DNA from: Altererythrobacter sp. Root672
GTDB taxonomy: Bacteria > Pseudomonadota > Alphaproteobacteria > Sphingomonadales > Sphingomonadaceae
DNA length: 64,000 nucleotides
Direction: 5' to 3'
NCBI RefSeq assembly: GCF_001427865.1
Contig: NZ_LMHH01000001.1
Coordinates: 1,922,001 to 1,986,000 of the forward strand
The position numbers and the translations under genes were made by a program. How positions within the stretch are numbered: position 1 is the stretch's first letter; the number at the start of each line of letters is the position of its first letter. Under the pieces are notes generated by a model that was not told the DNA's origin, made no database searches, and saw only the letters and a program-made list of their open reading frames with translations. Positions 53,639-63,126 of this stretch are shown here, piece by piece.

Positions 53639-53675
53639 TTGACGCTTCCCTTCGTAAAATTGACATTTTCAGTCA
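53639..53675 (-). promoter_or_regulatory. 16-bp operator repeat upstream of aminotransferase
   Basis: TTGACATTTTCAGTCA (53660-53675) matches the repeats at 46013-46049 with one or two changes. Exactly 21 bp away at 53639 is a partial copy (TTGACG then divergent). They lie 46-82 bp upstream of the aminotransferase start, so the two transcription units probably share a regulator. Confidence 0.5.
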
Positions 53676-53724
53676 GCGCGGCGGACGCCGGGGCACGCAT
53701 CTGTCGCTCGCCCCGACGCGAGCC

Positions 53725-54831
53725 TCACGCTGCAGAAGTTGGAGAAAAGGCGCTCCACTCCATGCCCAGACTTGCCGCCACCGGGCGGTTGGTCAGCAGC
53801 CCAAGATGGACATTGAGACCTGCGGCAATGTGCGGGTTCTCAAGCGCCCCCAGACCTCTGTCCGCCAGAGCCAGGCCGATCGGCATAGTGGCGTTGTTGA
53901 GCGCTGCAGTGGAAGTCCGCGGGACCGCGCCCGGCATGTTGGCAACGCAGTAGTGGACGACGCCTTCCTCGACATAGGTGGGTTCGGCATGGGTCGTAGC
54001 TCGCGAGGTTTCAGAGCAGCCGCCCTGATCGATCGCCACATCGACGAAGACTGAACCGGGCTTCATTTTTCTCAGCAGCTGGCGCGTTACGAGCCTCGGC
54101 GCGCTCGCACCTGGCACCAGCACCGCGCCGATCAGCGCGTCAGCCCTGGCGGCCTCTTCCTCCAGAGCATCCGCGTTTGAGTATCGGGTTCGAACGCGTC
54201 CACCGAACAGGTCGTCGAGCTCGCGCAGGCGCCGGAGTGACGTGTCGAGGATGGTCACCTCGGCGCCAATCCCGACGGCTACCTTCGCCGCCTGAGTGCC
54301 CACGACACCGCCGCCCAGCACAACGACACGACCGGGCGGAACCCCGGGTACCCCGCCAAGCAGCAGTCCTTCGCCGCCGCTGTGCCTTTCAAGCGAGGAA
54401 GCTGCTGCCTGGATGGAGAGGCGGCCCGCCACTTCGCTCATGGGCGAAAGCAGTGGAAGTCCACCCGCGGCATCGGTGATCGTCTCGTAGGCAATGGCGC
54501 TCACGCCGCTTGCCAGCAGCCCGTCGGTCTGCGGCTGATCCGAAGCGAGATGGAGGTAGGTAAAGAGGATCTGCCCCTCGCGCAGCCGCGACCATTCGAG
54601 CGGCTGGGGCTCCTTCACCTTGACCACCATTTCGGCGGCAAAGGCGTCCTCCACGGATCCTATCGTCGCTCCGGCCGCACGATAGTCCTTGTCGGAAGCG
54701 CCGATGCCGCTTCCCGCAGTGGTCTCCACGACAACCTCGTGGCCGCGCCCGACAAACTCCCGGACGCTGCCCGGGGTCAGCCCGACCCGATACTCATGAA
54801 CCTTGATTTCCTTCGGTACACCGATGCGCAT
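53725..54831 (-). CDS. ald: Alanine dehydrogenase
   Basis: A 368-aa enzyme catalysing NAD-dependent reversible deamination of L-alanine to pyruvate. The family start MRIGVPKEIKVHEYRVGLTP, substrate Lys in VVKVKEPQP, His in FTYLHLASD, Rossmann VVVLGGGVVGTQAAKVA, and SVFVDVAIDQGGCSET and VANMPGAVPRTST are all present. An AGGAG site precedes the ATG. It is divergent from an Lrp-type gene, the common arrangement for ald regulation, and would regenerate pyruvate for the neighbouring aminotransferase. Confidence 0.95.
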   Translation of the reverse strand: MRIGVPKEIKVHEYRVGLTPGSVREFVGRGHEVVVETTAGSGIGASDKDYRAAGATIGSVEDAFAAEMVVKVKEPQPLEWSRLREGQILFTYLHLASDQPQTDGLLASGVSAIAYETITDAAGGLPLLSPMSEVAGRLSIQAAASSLERHSGGEGLLLGGVPGVPPGRVVVLGGGVVGTQAAKVAVGIGAEVTILDTSLRRLRELDDLFGGRVRTRYSNADALEEEAARADALIGAVLVPGASAPRLVTRQLLRKMKPGSVFVDVAIDQGGCSETSRATTHAEPTYVEEGVVHYCVANMPGAVPRTSTAALNNATMPIGLALADRGLGALENPHIAAGLNVHLGLLTNRPVAASLGMEWSAFSPTSAA

Positions 54832-54957
54832 TTGAATGCTCCTGTCGCGACAAAAGGAATATAGCTGTTCTGTCCGATTTTTGTTTTCATTCTATCGACA
54901 GCCCAGGTCAAATTGCACATAGATATTTAGGTATAATGCAGAAACGGCGCATATCCC

Positions 54958-55434
54958 ATGCAATCGCTTGATCGCACAGATCGCAAAATTCTGAAGGTGC
55001 TGGCGGAAAACGCCCGCGCTCCCGTGTCGCAGATAGCGCAGCAAGTGAACCTGTCGCAGCCGGCATGCAGTCGACGCCTCCACATGCTGGAGGAAGGCGG
55101 GGTGATCACGCGGTACGAGGCCGAGCTCGACCTCCAGCGACTCGGCTTCCGGATCACCGCGCTGGTTGACATTCAGCTTCGATCCCAGAGTGAGGGCGAC
55201 ATGGCCGCGTTCGAGGCGGCAGTCGCCGATCATCCGCAGATCGTCGAATGCATGCTTGTTTCTGGCGAACAGGACTACCGCCTGAAAGTGATCGCCCGCG
55301 ATCTGGAGGACTATGAGCAAATCCACCGGACGGGGCTGGCCCGCCTGCCTGGAGTGATGCGCATAGCGTCCAGCTTCGCGCTGCGGATCGTATCCCGCCG
55401 GCATCCTGTGGATGCCGTCGTCGACGCCGCCTGA
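54958..55434 (+). CDS. Lrp/AsnC-family regulator
   Basis: A 158-aa protein: N-terminal helix-turn-helix (LDRTDRKILKVLAENARAPV, then QIAQQVNLSQPACSRRLHML) and a C-terminal RAM domain with PQIVECMLVSGEQDYRLKV. It is divergent from ald and convergent with the APC permease, and most likely responds to alanine or another amino acid. A perfect TATAAT at 54932-54937, 20 bp before the ATG, suggests a very short 5' leader. Confidence 0.92.
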   Translation: MQSLDRTDRKILKVLAENARAPVSQIAQQVNLSQPACSRRLHMLEEGGVITRYEAELDLQRLGFRITALVDIQLRSQSEGDMAAFEAAVADHPQIVECMLVSGEQDYRLKVIARDLEDYEQIHRTGLARLPGVMRIASSFALRIVSRRHPVDAVVDAA

Positions 55435-55435
55435 T

Positions 55436-56872
55436 CTAGACGATCTTCCCGAGCAGTTCGCCGAGGCGCGCATAGTCGTCCGGCCGCTTCCGCCGCATGC
55501 TTGCTGCCGTCATCACCCCCGCCAGACCGATCACCGCGATGATGAACGGGAATGCGAGGATCACCCTCGATTCCGAGCCGCTTAGCAGCTGCAGATTGGA
55601 GCACACGAGGACCAGCCAGATGCCCAGACCGAGCGCGCTCAGGAGCGGGGCCACGGCGCGCCGGAACAGTCCGACGCCGCGATCATCCTCCAGGAAGAAC
55701 CGCCAGGCCGCGATTGCGACCAGCAGCTGCACCACAAGGATGCCGATAGTGGCGAAGGCGCTGAGCCAGGAAAAGACCACGGTGTAGGGATCCATCCCCG
55801 CGATACCGAAGGCCATCACCAGTGCCGCCGCGCTCACCGACTGCGCTTTGCCTGCTGCTGCCGGAGCGCCGTGGCGGGGATCGACCTCACCGAGCCACAC
55901 GGGCAGGAGCCGGTCGCGGGCAAGCGCGAACAGGTAGCGCGTGATCGTGTTGTGAAAGGCCAGAACAGAAGCAAAGAGACTGGTCAGGAGCAGCAGTTCC
56001 ATCGCCAGCGTTGGCGCGTTGCCAAGCCGGTTCTGCGCTGCGGTGAAGTAGAGATTGGCCGTATCGGCGGCCGCTGCCGCCTGTATCTGGCTCGGCCCGT
56101 GCTGGAGTGTCATCGTCCAAGTGGAGAAGGCGTAAAGCAGCGTAATCAGCGCCACGGCAATGAACGTGGCGCGCGGTACCGTACGTTCGGCGTCCCGTGC
56201 TTCCTCGCTGAAGATAGTGGTCGCTTCAAATCCGACGTACGAAGCAACCACGAACACCAGCGCCGCGCCCAGACCGGGGCCCAGAAGGACGGAAGGCGAG
56301 AACCCGGCAAAGCTGATGCCTTCGGGCAGGTCGGCGCTTAGGAGAATGGCGATATCGAGCACCAGCAGGATCAGCACCTCAAGCGCCATCAGCACACCCA
56401 GGAGCACACCACTGAACTCGATGCCCTTGCGGCCGCACAAATGTGCTGCGCCAATGGCGACAAGCGAGATGGCCCACCAGGGAAGGTTGAGGCCAAGATC
56501 CTCCAGCCGCTGACCGGCGACGAGGCCGAACAGCGCATAGATCGCAACCTGGATTGCCGAGTAGGCTGCCATCGCCACGAATGCGCCGGCAACGCTGCCA
56601 GGCTTGCCAAGGCCGCGGGCAATATAGCCGTAGAACCCGCCCGCCGAGCCGCAATGCCGCGACATGGCGGTGAAGGCCGCTCCGAACAGGGCGTAGACAA
56701 TTCCCGCAATCAGGAAAGCGCCGGGTACCCCTGCACCGTTGCCAAACGCGAAGGCGGCCGGCGATGCGCCGACGACCGCCGTCAACGGCGCCGCGGCGGC
56801 AACGACAAAGAACACGATGTGAGACGTTCCGACGGCGTTCTTTCTGAGCGAGCCAGTCGAATTATCGTTCAT
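55436..56872 (-). CDS. APC-family amino acid permease
   Basis: A 478-aa inner-membrane protein with about 12 membrane helices. The first helix region has VVAAAAPLTAVVGASPAAFA, a hallmark glycine-rich stretch, and the SYVGFEATTIFSEEARDAER sequence is typical of the APC group. It would import an amino acid or amine for the catabolic genes around it. The stop is 1 bp from the end of the Lrp gene. Confidence 0.9.
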   Translation of the reverse strand: MNDNSTGSLRKNAVGTSHIVFFVVAAAAPLTAVVGASPAAFAFGNGAGVPGAFLIAGIVYALFGAAFTAMSRHCGSAGGFYGYIARGLGKPGSVAGAFVAMAAYSAIQVAIYALFGLVAGQRLEDLGLNLPWWAISLVAIGAAHLCGRKGIEFSGVLLGVLMALEVLILLVLDIAILLSADLPEGISFAGFSPSVLLGPGLGAALVFVVASYVGFEATTIFSEEARDAERTVPRATFIAVALITLLYAFSTWTMTLQHGPSQIQAAAAADTANLYFTAAQNRLGNAPTLAMELLLLTSLFASVLAFHNTITRYLFALARDRLLPVWLGEVDPRHGAPAAAGKAQSVSAAALVMAFGIAGMDPYTVVFSWLSAFATIGILVVQLLVAIAAWRFFLEDDRGVGLFRRAVAPLLSALGLGIWLVLVCSNLQLLSGSESRVILAFPFIIAVIGLAGVMTAASMRRKRPDDYARLGELLGKIV

Positions 56873-57056
56873 GCCCCATATCCCCCAAATGCGGGGGACT
56901 GGTCACTGCTGGAAGCAGCCTCCACCCGCGCACCCTGATGTCCCGTAGCTCCCGCGCACGAACCGGCAAGACGGGGAGCTTCCGGACGATTGAAAAAAGT
57001 CAGTGAGCGACCCGAAGAGCGCGACTCGCTGTTCGTAACGCACCCGAGTGCGGCCT

Positions 57057-57082
57057 GTCTGTCCCCAGCTCTGGGGACAGAC
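57057..57082. promoter_or_regulatory. Perfect 26-bp palindrome before homogentisate operon
   Basis: GTCTGTCCCCAG (57057-57068) and its exact complement CTGGGGACAGAC (57071-57082) are separated by CT. The site is in the 280-bp divergent region between the permease and the MBL gene, about 70 bp upstream of the latter. It may be an operator for a dimeric repressor. There is no U-tract, so a terminator is less likely. Confidence 0.55.
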
Positions 57083-57152
57083 GAAATCGTCCACAGCACT
57101 AGAAACGAGCGCCATCGGGCCGTGTGACCGGCTCCTGGAGTGAGACGTTTCG

Positions 57153-58112
57153 ATGACCAGACCCTTTGCCTCCTCCGCCGACCTGGCGCCCAAGACCGAA
57201 ACGCTGGAGGTGCTCGCCGATGGCGTGTTTGCGCTCACGGCAGAAGGTGATCCCAACGTCGGGGCTATCGAAGGCGAGGACTTTCTCGTCTGCATCGAGG
57301 CGAGGGCCACCCCCGCATCGGCCCGCGACTGGCTGAGGCAGCTTCGCGAGCATACGAACAAGCCCGTGCGCTACCTCGTGCTCACGCACTATCACGCCGT
57401 GCGCGTGCTCGGAGCTAGCGCCTTTGCTGCCCAGGACATCATCACCAGCGAAACAACCCGCAAGCTGATCGAGGAGCGCGGCTCGCAGGACTGGGACAGC
57501 GAGTACGGGCGGATGCCCCGCCTGTTCAAGGAGCCGAAGGGCATACCCGGCCTGACCTGGCCCACCATCACGTTCGAGGACAGCTACAGCATCGAGCTCG
57601 GCGGAAATCGCGGCACGGTGGAACTGCGTTTCTGCGGCAGGGGGCACACGGCCGGCGACATTGTCGTCTGGCACGAGAAGTCCGGCACGCTCTTCACCGG
57701 GGACCTGGTGGAGGCTGAGGCCGCGCTCTACACCGGTGACGCGTTCCACTTCGACTGGCAGAGCGACACGCTCGACCGGGTGAAGGAGTTTCGCTCGCAG
57801 AACCTCGTCGGTGGCCGTGGGGCAGTCGCGAGAGGCGTCGGGGCCACCGACGCCGCCATCGAGCAGACGCGGGAATTCCTCAACGGAATGATCGAGCATG
57901 TCGGCGCGGTCCATCGGCGCGGCGGTACGCTCAAGGAAGCGTTCGAGGCCACCCACGCCGCACTCGCTCCCAAGTTCGGTCGCTGGCCGATCTTCGAGCA
58001 CTGCCTGCCCTTTAACGTCCAGCGCCTCTGGGACGAGTTCGACGGCATCGACTGGCCGCGGATCTGGACCATGGAACGGGACCGCGAAGTGTGGGCGCAG
58101 CTGCAGGGCTAG
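57153..58112 (+). CDS. MBL-fold hydrolase, altered metal motif
   Basis: A 319-aa metallo-beta-lactamase-fold protein. The usual HxHxDH reads HYHAVR, so the Asp and third His are missing; later motifs are CGRGHTAGDIVVW and LFTGDLVEAE, which keep the H and D. Only one of two metal sites may be complete. The protein heads the homogentisate operon and is found in similar operons. It may hydrolyse a thioester or lactone intermediate. Its end overlaps the next frame by 22 bp if the ATG at 58091 is used. Confidence 0.85.
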   Translation: MTRPFASSADLAPKTETLEVLADGVFALTAEGDPNVGAIEGEDFLVCIEARATPASARDWLRQLREHTNKPVRYLVLTHYHAVRVLGASAFAAQDIITSETTRKLIEERGSQDWDSEYGRMPRLFKEPKGIPGLTWPTITFEDSYSIELGGNRGTVELRFCGRGHTAGDIVVWHEKSGTLFTGDLVEAEAALYTGDAFHFDWQSDTLDRVKEFRSQNLVGGRGAVARGVGATDAAIEQTREFLNGMIEHVGAVHRRGGTLKEAFEATHAALAPKFGRWPIFEHCLPFNVQRLWDEFDGIDWPRIWTMERDREVWAQLQG

Positions 58113-59710
58113 AGCAGGTCGTGGGAAACGCGGCGGACATTCCGGTCTGGCGGGAAATCGGTGAAACGCCGCACCCCGCCACCGACCGGGATCATGCGAC
58201 CGTGGCGATCGTCGGCGGCGGCCCTGTGGGCCTCTCGATGGCGCTCGAGCTCGGCCGGCGCGGCCACCGCGTCGTGGTGCTCAATCGCCTCGATTTCATC
58301 TCGGCCGGCTCAAAGGCGATCTGTTTCGCCAAACGGACCCTCGACATCTTCGACCGGCTCGGGGTCGGCGATGGAATTGTCGACAAAGGCGTCATCTGGA
58401 ACGTCGGCAAGGTCTTCCGGGGCGACCGGGACGAGCCCGTCTACCAGTTCGACATGCTGCCGGTGAAACAGCAGAAGCGCCCGGGTTTCATCAATATCCA
58501 GCAGTATCACGTCGAGGAGCAGCTCTACGACGCATCCGCCGGGATGGACACCATCGACCTGCGCTTCGGCCACGAGGTGATCTCGCTCGAGACCGGTGAG
58601 TCCGGTGTCAGCCTCACCGTGCGGACATCTGGGGACGAATATCGCATCGATGCTGACTGGGTGATCGCCTGCGACGGTAGCCGGTCGCCGGTACGCTCGA
58701 TGCTGGGTCTCGATTTCGACGGCCGCATTTTCGAGGACAATTTCCTCATTGCCGACGTGAAGATGGAAGGCGAACGCCCGCCCGAACGCTGGTTCTGGTT
58801 CGATCCGCCCTTCAATCCCGGTCAATCCGCACTGATGCACAAGCAGCCGGACAATGTGTGGCGTCTCGACTTCCAGCTCGGCTGGGACATCGATCGCGAG
58901 GCCGCAGTGACGCCCGAGAATGTCGAGCGCTACGTCCGGGCCATGCTCGGCCCCGAGGTCGAGTTCGAGCGCGAATGGTACAGCCTCTACACGTTCCAGT
59001 GTCGCCGGATGGAGCATTTCCTCCACGGCCGGGTGATCTTCGCCGGAGACAGCGCCCATCTGGTCTCGCCCTTCGGCGCCCGGGGTTGCAACGGCGGGAT
59101 AGCCGACATCGACAACCTCGGCTGGAAGCTGGACCTCGTTCTTCGTGGTGAAGCGCCCGAATGGCTCCTCGAAACCTATGACTACGAAGCTGTCGTGACA
59201 GCCGACGAGAATATCCGCCATTCCACGCGCTCGACCGATTTCATGACGCCCAAGTCGGCAGCGAGCCGGGCCTTGCGCGACGCCGTGCTCGAGCTCGCCC
59301 GGGACCACCCTTTCGCCCGGCCGTTTGTCAATTCCGGCCGGCTGTCGACCGCGGTCAGCTACCCCTCGAGTCCGCTCAATACGCCCGATGTCGATACGTG
59401 GGAGCGTGGCGTTCCACCGGGAAGCCCAGCGCTGGACGCCCCGCTCGATGGCGGCTGGCTGCTCGACCGGCTTGGCGACAGGTTTGTCCTTCTCGCAAAC
59501 TGCTGGACCGACCCGGTGCCGACGGGTGTCGAGCTACTCGATGTTGCCGATTATTTCTCCGCGCGCCCACTTCTGGCTGACCGTTACGGCCTCACCGAAG
59601 GCGCCGCCTATCTTGTCCGGCCCGACCAGTATGTGGCCGCCCGATGGCTCAGCCCGACGCCGGACAGGGTCTCGCAGGCGCTGCGACGGGCGACGGGATT
59701 GCAGCCATGA
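58091..59710 (+). CDS. FAD-dependent aromatic monooxygenase (MhaA-like)
   Basis: A 539-aa flavoprotein hydroxylase of the PheA/MhpA type. The FAD-binding VAIVGGGPVGLSMALELGRR, the DG motif WVIACDGSRSPVR, and the second FAD motif VIFAGDSAHLVSPFGARGCN are present. The C-terminal thioredoxin-like domain appears short. With the small DUF2783 gene next to it, it resembles 3-hydroxyphenylacetate 6-hydroxylase, which makes homogentisate. A GTG at 58121, after the MBL stop, is an alternative start. The exact substrate is inferred from the operon. Confidence 0.88.
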   Translation: MGAAAGLEQVVGNAADIPVWREIGETPHPATDRDHATVAIVGGGPVGLSMALELGRRGHRVVVLNRLDFISAGSKAICFAKRTLDIFDRLGVGDGIVDKGVIWNVGKVFRGDRDEPVYQFDMLPVKQQKRPGFINIQQYHVEEQLYDASAGMDTIDLRFGHEVISLETGESGVSLTVRTSGDEYRIDADWVIACDGSRSPVRSMLGLDFDGRIFEDNFLIADVKMEGERPPERWFWFDPPFNPGQSALMHKQPDNVWRLDFQLGWDIDREAAVTPENVERYVRAMLGPEVEFEREWYSLYTFQCRRMEHFLHGRVIFAGDSAHLVSPFGARGCNGGIADIDNLGWKLDLVLRGEAPEWLLETYDYEAVVTADENIRHSTRSTDFMTPKSAASRALRDAVLELARDHPFARPFVNSGRLSTAVSYPSSPLNTPDVDTWERGVPPGSPALDAPLDGGWLLDRLGDRFVLLANCWTDPVPTGVELLDVADYFSARPLLADRYGLTEGAAYLVRPDQYVAARWLSPTPDRVSQALRRATGLQP

Positions 59711-59925
59711 GCCGGCTCATCGTCGAACCCAATCTCGATCAGGTTGATGACGTCTATCAGTGGCTGGTGGACGCTCACGCGGGCCGGAACGAAACCGACT
59801 CCATGCGGCTCAATGCACGCCTCGTCCTTCTGCTCGCCAACCACATCGGCGATCCGCAGGTGGTGCGCGAGGCAATCGTGAGTGCCGCCTCGATCCGCGA
59901 AGAAGGGACATCGAAATGTACATGA
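59707..59925 (+). CDS. DUF2783 small protein (possible hydroxylase coupling protein)
   Basis: A 72-aa protein with the DUF2783 pattern: [20 protein letters not shown], then [20 protein letters not shown]. It overlaps the monooxygenase stop (ATGA) and the hmgA start by 10 bp. In the known mhaAB 3-hydroxyphenylacetate hydroxylase a small coupling protein is essential; the same position and size suggest a like role here. This is inference. Confidence 0.8.
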   Translation: MSRLIVEPNLDQVDDVYQWLVDAHAGRNETDSMRLNARLVLLLANHIGDPQVVREAIVSAASIREEGTSKCT

Positions 59926-61193
59926 CCGGATTTGGCGGTCACTTCTCGACCGAAGCCGTGCCTGGCGCCCTACCGGTGGGACGCAACTCTCCCCAGAAAG
60001 TGCCTTACGGACTCTTTGCCGAACAGCTGTCCGGAACGGCCTTCACGGCGCCCCGGGCAGAAAACCGGCGCAGCTGGCTTTATCGCCTGCGGCCGGCGGC
60101 GAGCCATTCGCCCTTCATCGCCCTGGCTTCGACCCGGCTGCTGCGGACCGCTCCCTTTGATGCGGCGCCGGCGACGCCCAACCGGCTGCGCTGGGACCCG
60201 CTCGCTCTCGCCGGACCCGACTGCGATTTCCTCGACGGGCTCGTCACCTACGCCGGGAATGGCAACATTGCCGAAGGCACTGGCATGGCCGTTCACCTCT
60301 ACGCCTGCGACCGCTCGATGGCCCGCGCCTTCATGAACGCGGATGGCGAGCTGCTGATCGTGCCGCAGCAGGGCGCGCTCACCCTCATTACCGAACTCGG
60401 CATTCTCGAAGTGCCGCCGCTGCACATTGCGCTCGTGCCACGCGGCGTGCGCTTCCGGGTCGAGGTGAACGGGCCATCGAGGGGCTACGTGTGCGAGAAT
60501 TATGGCGCCTCGTTCCGTCTGCCCGAGCTCGGACCGATCGGTTCGAACGGGCTCGCCAATCCACGCGATTTCGAGACACCCATCGCCTGGTTCGAGGACC
60601 GGGACGAACCGACCGAGCTGGTGCAGAAGTTCCAGGGCGGGCTGTGGACTACGACACTCGATCACTCGCCGTTCGATGTCGTCGCCTGGCATGGGAATTT
60701 CGCACCCTGCCGCTACGATCTCACCCGCTTCAACACCATCAACACGGTCAGCTTCGACCATCCTGATCCCTCGATCTTCACGGTCCTCACTGCGCCGACC
60801 GACACGCCCGGCACAGCCAATGTGGACTTCGTGATCTTCCCGCCGCGCTGGATGGTGGCGGAAGACAGCTTCCGCCCGCCCTGGTTTCACCGCAACGTCA
60901 TGAGCGAGTTCATGGGCCTCATTCACGGCCAGTACGACGCCAAGGAAGGCGGCTTTGCGCCAGGAGGCGCCTCGCTTCACAACCAGATGAACGGGCATGG
61001 TCCGGACCGCGCAAGCTACGAGAAGGCGATCGGCGCGCCGCTTGCCCCCCACCGTATCGAGGACACAATGGCCTTCATGTTTGAAAGTCGGGCGGTCATT
61101 CGTCCGACCAAGTGGGCGATGGAGACGCCGGCCATGCAGCTCGATTACGACGAGTGCTGGGCGGGATTCAGCAAGGCGACGCTTCCATCATGA
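59916..61193 (+). CDS. hmgA: Homogentisate 1,2-dioxygenase
   Basis: A 425-aa Fe(II) ring-cleavage enzyme, converting homogentisate to 4-maleylacetoacetate. The start at 59916 has a GAAGGGA site and gives the family N terminus [20 protein letters not shown]. The iron ligands are in [15 protein letters not shown] (His and Glu) and MNGHGPD (His). Length is normal. It overlaps fahA by 4 bp. Confidence 0.95.
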   Translation: MYMTGFGGHFSTEAVPGALPVGRNSPQKVPYGLFAEQLSGTAFTAPRAENRRSWLYRLRPAASHSPFIALASTRLLRTAPFDAAPATPNRLRWDPLALAGPDCDFLDGLVTYAGNGNIAEGTGMAVHLYACDRSMARAFMNADGELLIVPQQGALTLITELGILEVPPLHIALVPRGVRFRVEVNGPSRGYVCENYGASFRLPELGPIGSNGLANPRDFETPIAWFEDRDEPTELVQKFQGGLWTTTLDHSPFDVVAWHGNFAPCRYDLTRFNTINTVSFDHPDPSIFTVLTAPTDTPGTANVDFVIFPPRWMVAEDSFRPPWFHRNVMSEFMGLIHGQYDAKEGGFAPGGASLHNQMNGHGPDRASYEKAIGAPLAPHRIEDTMAFMFESRAVIRPTKWAMETPAMQLDYDECWAGFSKATLPS

Positions 61194-62494
61194 TTTTCCC
61201 GATCGACGAGACGCACAATCCCGCCCTGACAAGCTGGGTCGAGACGGCACAGGGCCATCCGGATTTTCCGATCCAGAACCTGCCCTATGCCATCTTCGCT
61301 CCGCATGTTTCTGATCCACGCCCCGGCGTCGCCATCGGCGATCAGGTTCTCGATCTGCGTGGCGTGGCCGGCCTGGGTCTGATCGATCCCGAGCTGGTCC
61401 CGGCCGTGCAGGAGGCTACCCTCAACGCCCTGCTTGCGTTGCCGGTCGAGGTTCGCCGGCGCCTGCGCACGGCCCTTTCGGCGATGCTCTCGAGCGTCCA
61501 GCACGAGCGGGCGCTCCGCCCGCTGCTTCATCCCGCAGCCGCGTGCCAGCTCGGTCTGCCAGCCGCGATCGGCGACTACACCGACTTCTACGTGGGCATT
61601 CATCACGCCACCAATGTCGGCCGCCTGTTCCGTCCTGACGCTCCGCTGCTGCCGAACTACAAGCATGTGCCGATCGGCTATCACGGGCGTGCCTCGTCGG
61701 TGCGCCCCTCGGGCGTACCGCTGGTTCGTCCCAACGGCCAGCGCAAGGCTCCCGACGCCGAGATCCCGGACTTCGGGCCATCGCGGCGTCTCGACCACGA
61801 AGTCGAGCTTGGCATCTGGGTCGCCGAGGGCAACCGGCCGGGAGCGCCGGTGCCAATAGCGGCGGCGCCGCGCCATATCGGCGGCTTCTGCCTGCTTAAC
61901 GACTGGTCTGCCCGCGATCTGCAGGCCTGGGAATATCAGCCGCTCGGCCCTTTCCTCGCCAAGAGCTTCCACACGACGGTGTCTCCATGGATCGTTACAC
62001 CCGAAGCGCTGGCACCTTTCTGGCGGGCTCAGCCGCCGAGGCCGGAGGGCGATCCCGATCCGCTTCCCTACCTGTGGGACGACGAGGACCAGCGCCAGGG
62101 AGCGCTCGGGCTGGAACTGCGAGCCTCGCTCTCGTCGGCCGGCATGCGGAACGCGGAACTGGCCCCCCAGTTGCTGAGCCGCGCCGCGGCCTCCAACATG
62201 TACTGGACCACCGCCCAGATCCTCACTCACCATACGTCGAACGGCTGCAACCTGCGGCCTGGCGACCTGCTTGGCACCGGGACGATTTCGGGACCCACGC
62301 GCGAGGGGTATGGCAGCCTGCTCGAGATCTCGCGGGGCGGAGCCGAGCCGATAGACCTGCCGACCGGCGAGACGCGTACCTTTCTGGAAGACGGCGACGA
62401 GGTGGTCCTTTCCGCGCGCGCCAGCCGCGAGGGGTTTGTCGGGGTCGGCTTTGGCGAGTGCCGCGCCGTCGTGCTGCCGGCACCGGCGCCATGA
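61190..62494 (+). CDS. fahA: Fumarylacetoacetase
   Basis: A 434-aa hydrolase that splits fumarylacetoacetate to fumarate and acetoacetate. The N-terminal SH3-like domain ([20 protein letters not shown]) and catalytic core ([64 protein letters not shown]) are complete; it ends in GVGFGECRA. The start at 61190 overlaps the hmgA stop. Confidence 0.95.
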   Translation: MIFPIDETHNPALTSWVETAQGHPDFPIQNLPYAIFAPHVSDPRPGVAIGDQVLDLRGVAGLGLIDPELVPAVQEATLNALLALPVEVRRRLRTALSAMLSSVQHERALRPLLHPAAACQLGLPAAIGDYTDFYVGIHHATNVGRLFRPDAPLLPNYKHVPIGYHGRASSVRPSGVPLVRPNGQRKAPDAEIPDFGPSRRLDHEVELGIWVAEGNRPGAPVPIAAAPRHIGGFCLLNDWSARDLQAWEYQPLGPFLAKSFHTTVSPWIVTPEALAPFWRAQPPRPEGDPDPLPYLWDDEDQRQGALGLELRASLSSAGMRNAELAPQLLSRAAASNMYWTTAQILTHHTSNGCNLRPGDLLGTGTISGPTREGYGSLLEISRGGAEPIDLPTGETRTFLEDGDEVVLSARASREGFVGVGFGECRAVVLPAPAP

Positions 62495-63126
62495 TCACGC
62501 TCCACGGCTACTGGCGCTCGACCGCCTCGTGGCGAGTTCGCATCGCACTCGGGCTCAAGGATCTTCCCTACCGACAGGTCACGCATGACCTGCGGACGGG
62601 AGAGCAGCGGCTCGGGGCCTTTGCAGACCTGTCACCGCAGGGTCTGGTGCCAGCGATCGAGGCGAACGGGACAATTCTCACGCAAAGCCTTGCGATTATC
62701 GAGTGGCTCGAAGAGCAGTGGCCCGAACCGCGTCTCCTGCCCAATGATCCCGCAGGCCGCGCGATCGTCCGGGCAATGTCCCAGATCATTGCGTGCGACA
62801 TTCATCCGCTCAACAACCTGCGTGTGCTGACCGAGCTGCGCGCGCAGCTCGGTTTCGACGAAGCGAAGGTGAAGGACTGGATTGCGCGGTGGACGCGCGC
62901 GGGCCTGGCCGCGCTGGAGGTGCTGGTCGCCAGGCACGGTGGGCTGTTCGCCTACGGCGAAGCTCCTGGCATGGCCGACTGTTGCCTAGTTCCGCAGCTG
63001 TTCGCGGCCGAACGGTTTGAAGTGGATGTGTCCGATTTTCCGCATTTGCTCGCCGTGGCCGACCGGGCCCGGCAGCTTGATGCGTTCAGCCGGGCGATCC
63101 CCGCCGTCCAGCCGGACGCTGACTAG
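62491..63126 (+). CDS. maiA: Maleylacetoacetate isomerase
   Basis: A 211-aa zeta-class glutathione S-transferase, turning maleylacetoacetate into fumarylacetoacetate. The zeta signature YWRSTASWRVRIAL has the catalytic Ser, followed by LSPQGLVPAIE and LTQSLAIIEWLEEQ. It overlaps the fahA stop. With hmgA and fahA it completes the homogentisate pathway. Confidence 0.93.
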   Translation: MITLHGYWRSTASWRVRIALGLKDLPYRQVTHDLRTGEQRLGAFADLSPQGLVPAIEANGTILTQSLAIIEWLEEQWPEPRLLPNDPAGRAIVRAMSQIIACDIHPLNNLRVLTELRAQLGFDEAKVKDWIARWTRAGLAALEVLVARHGGLFAYGEAPGMADCCLVPQLFAAERFEVDVSDFPHLLAVADRARQLDAFSRAIPAVQPDAD

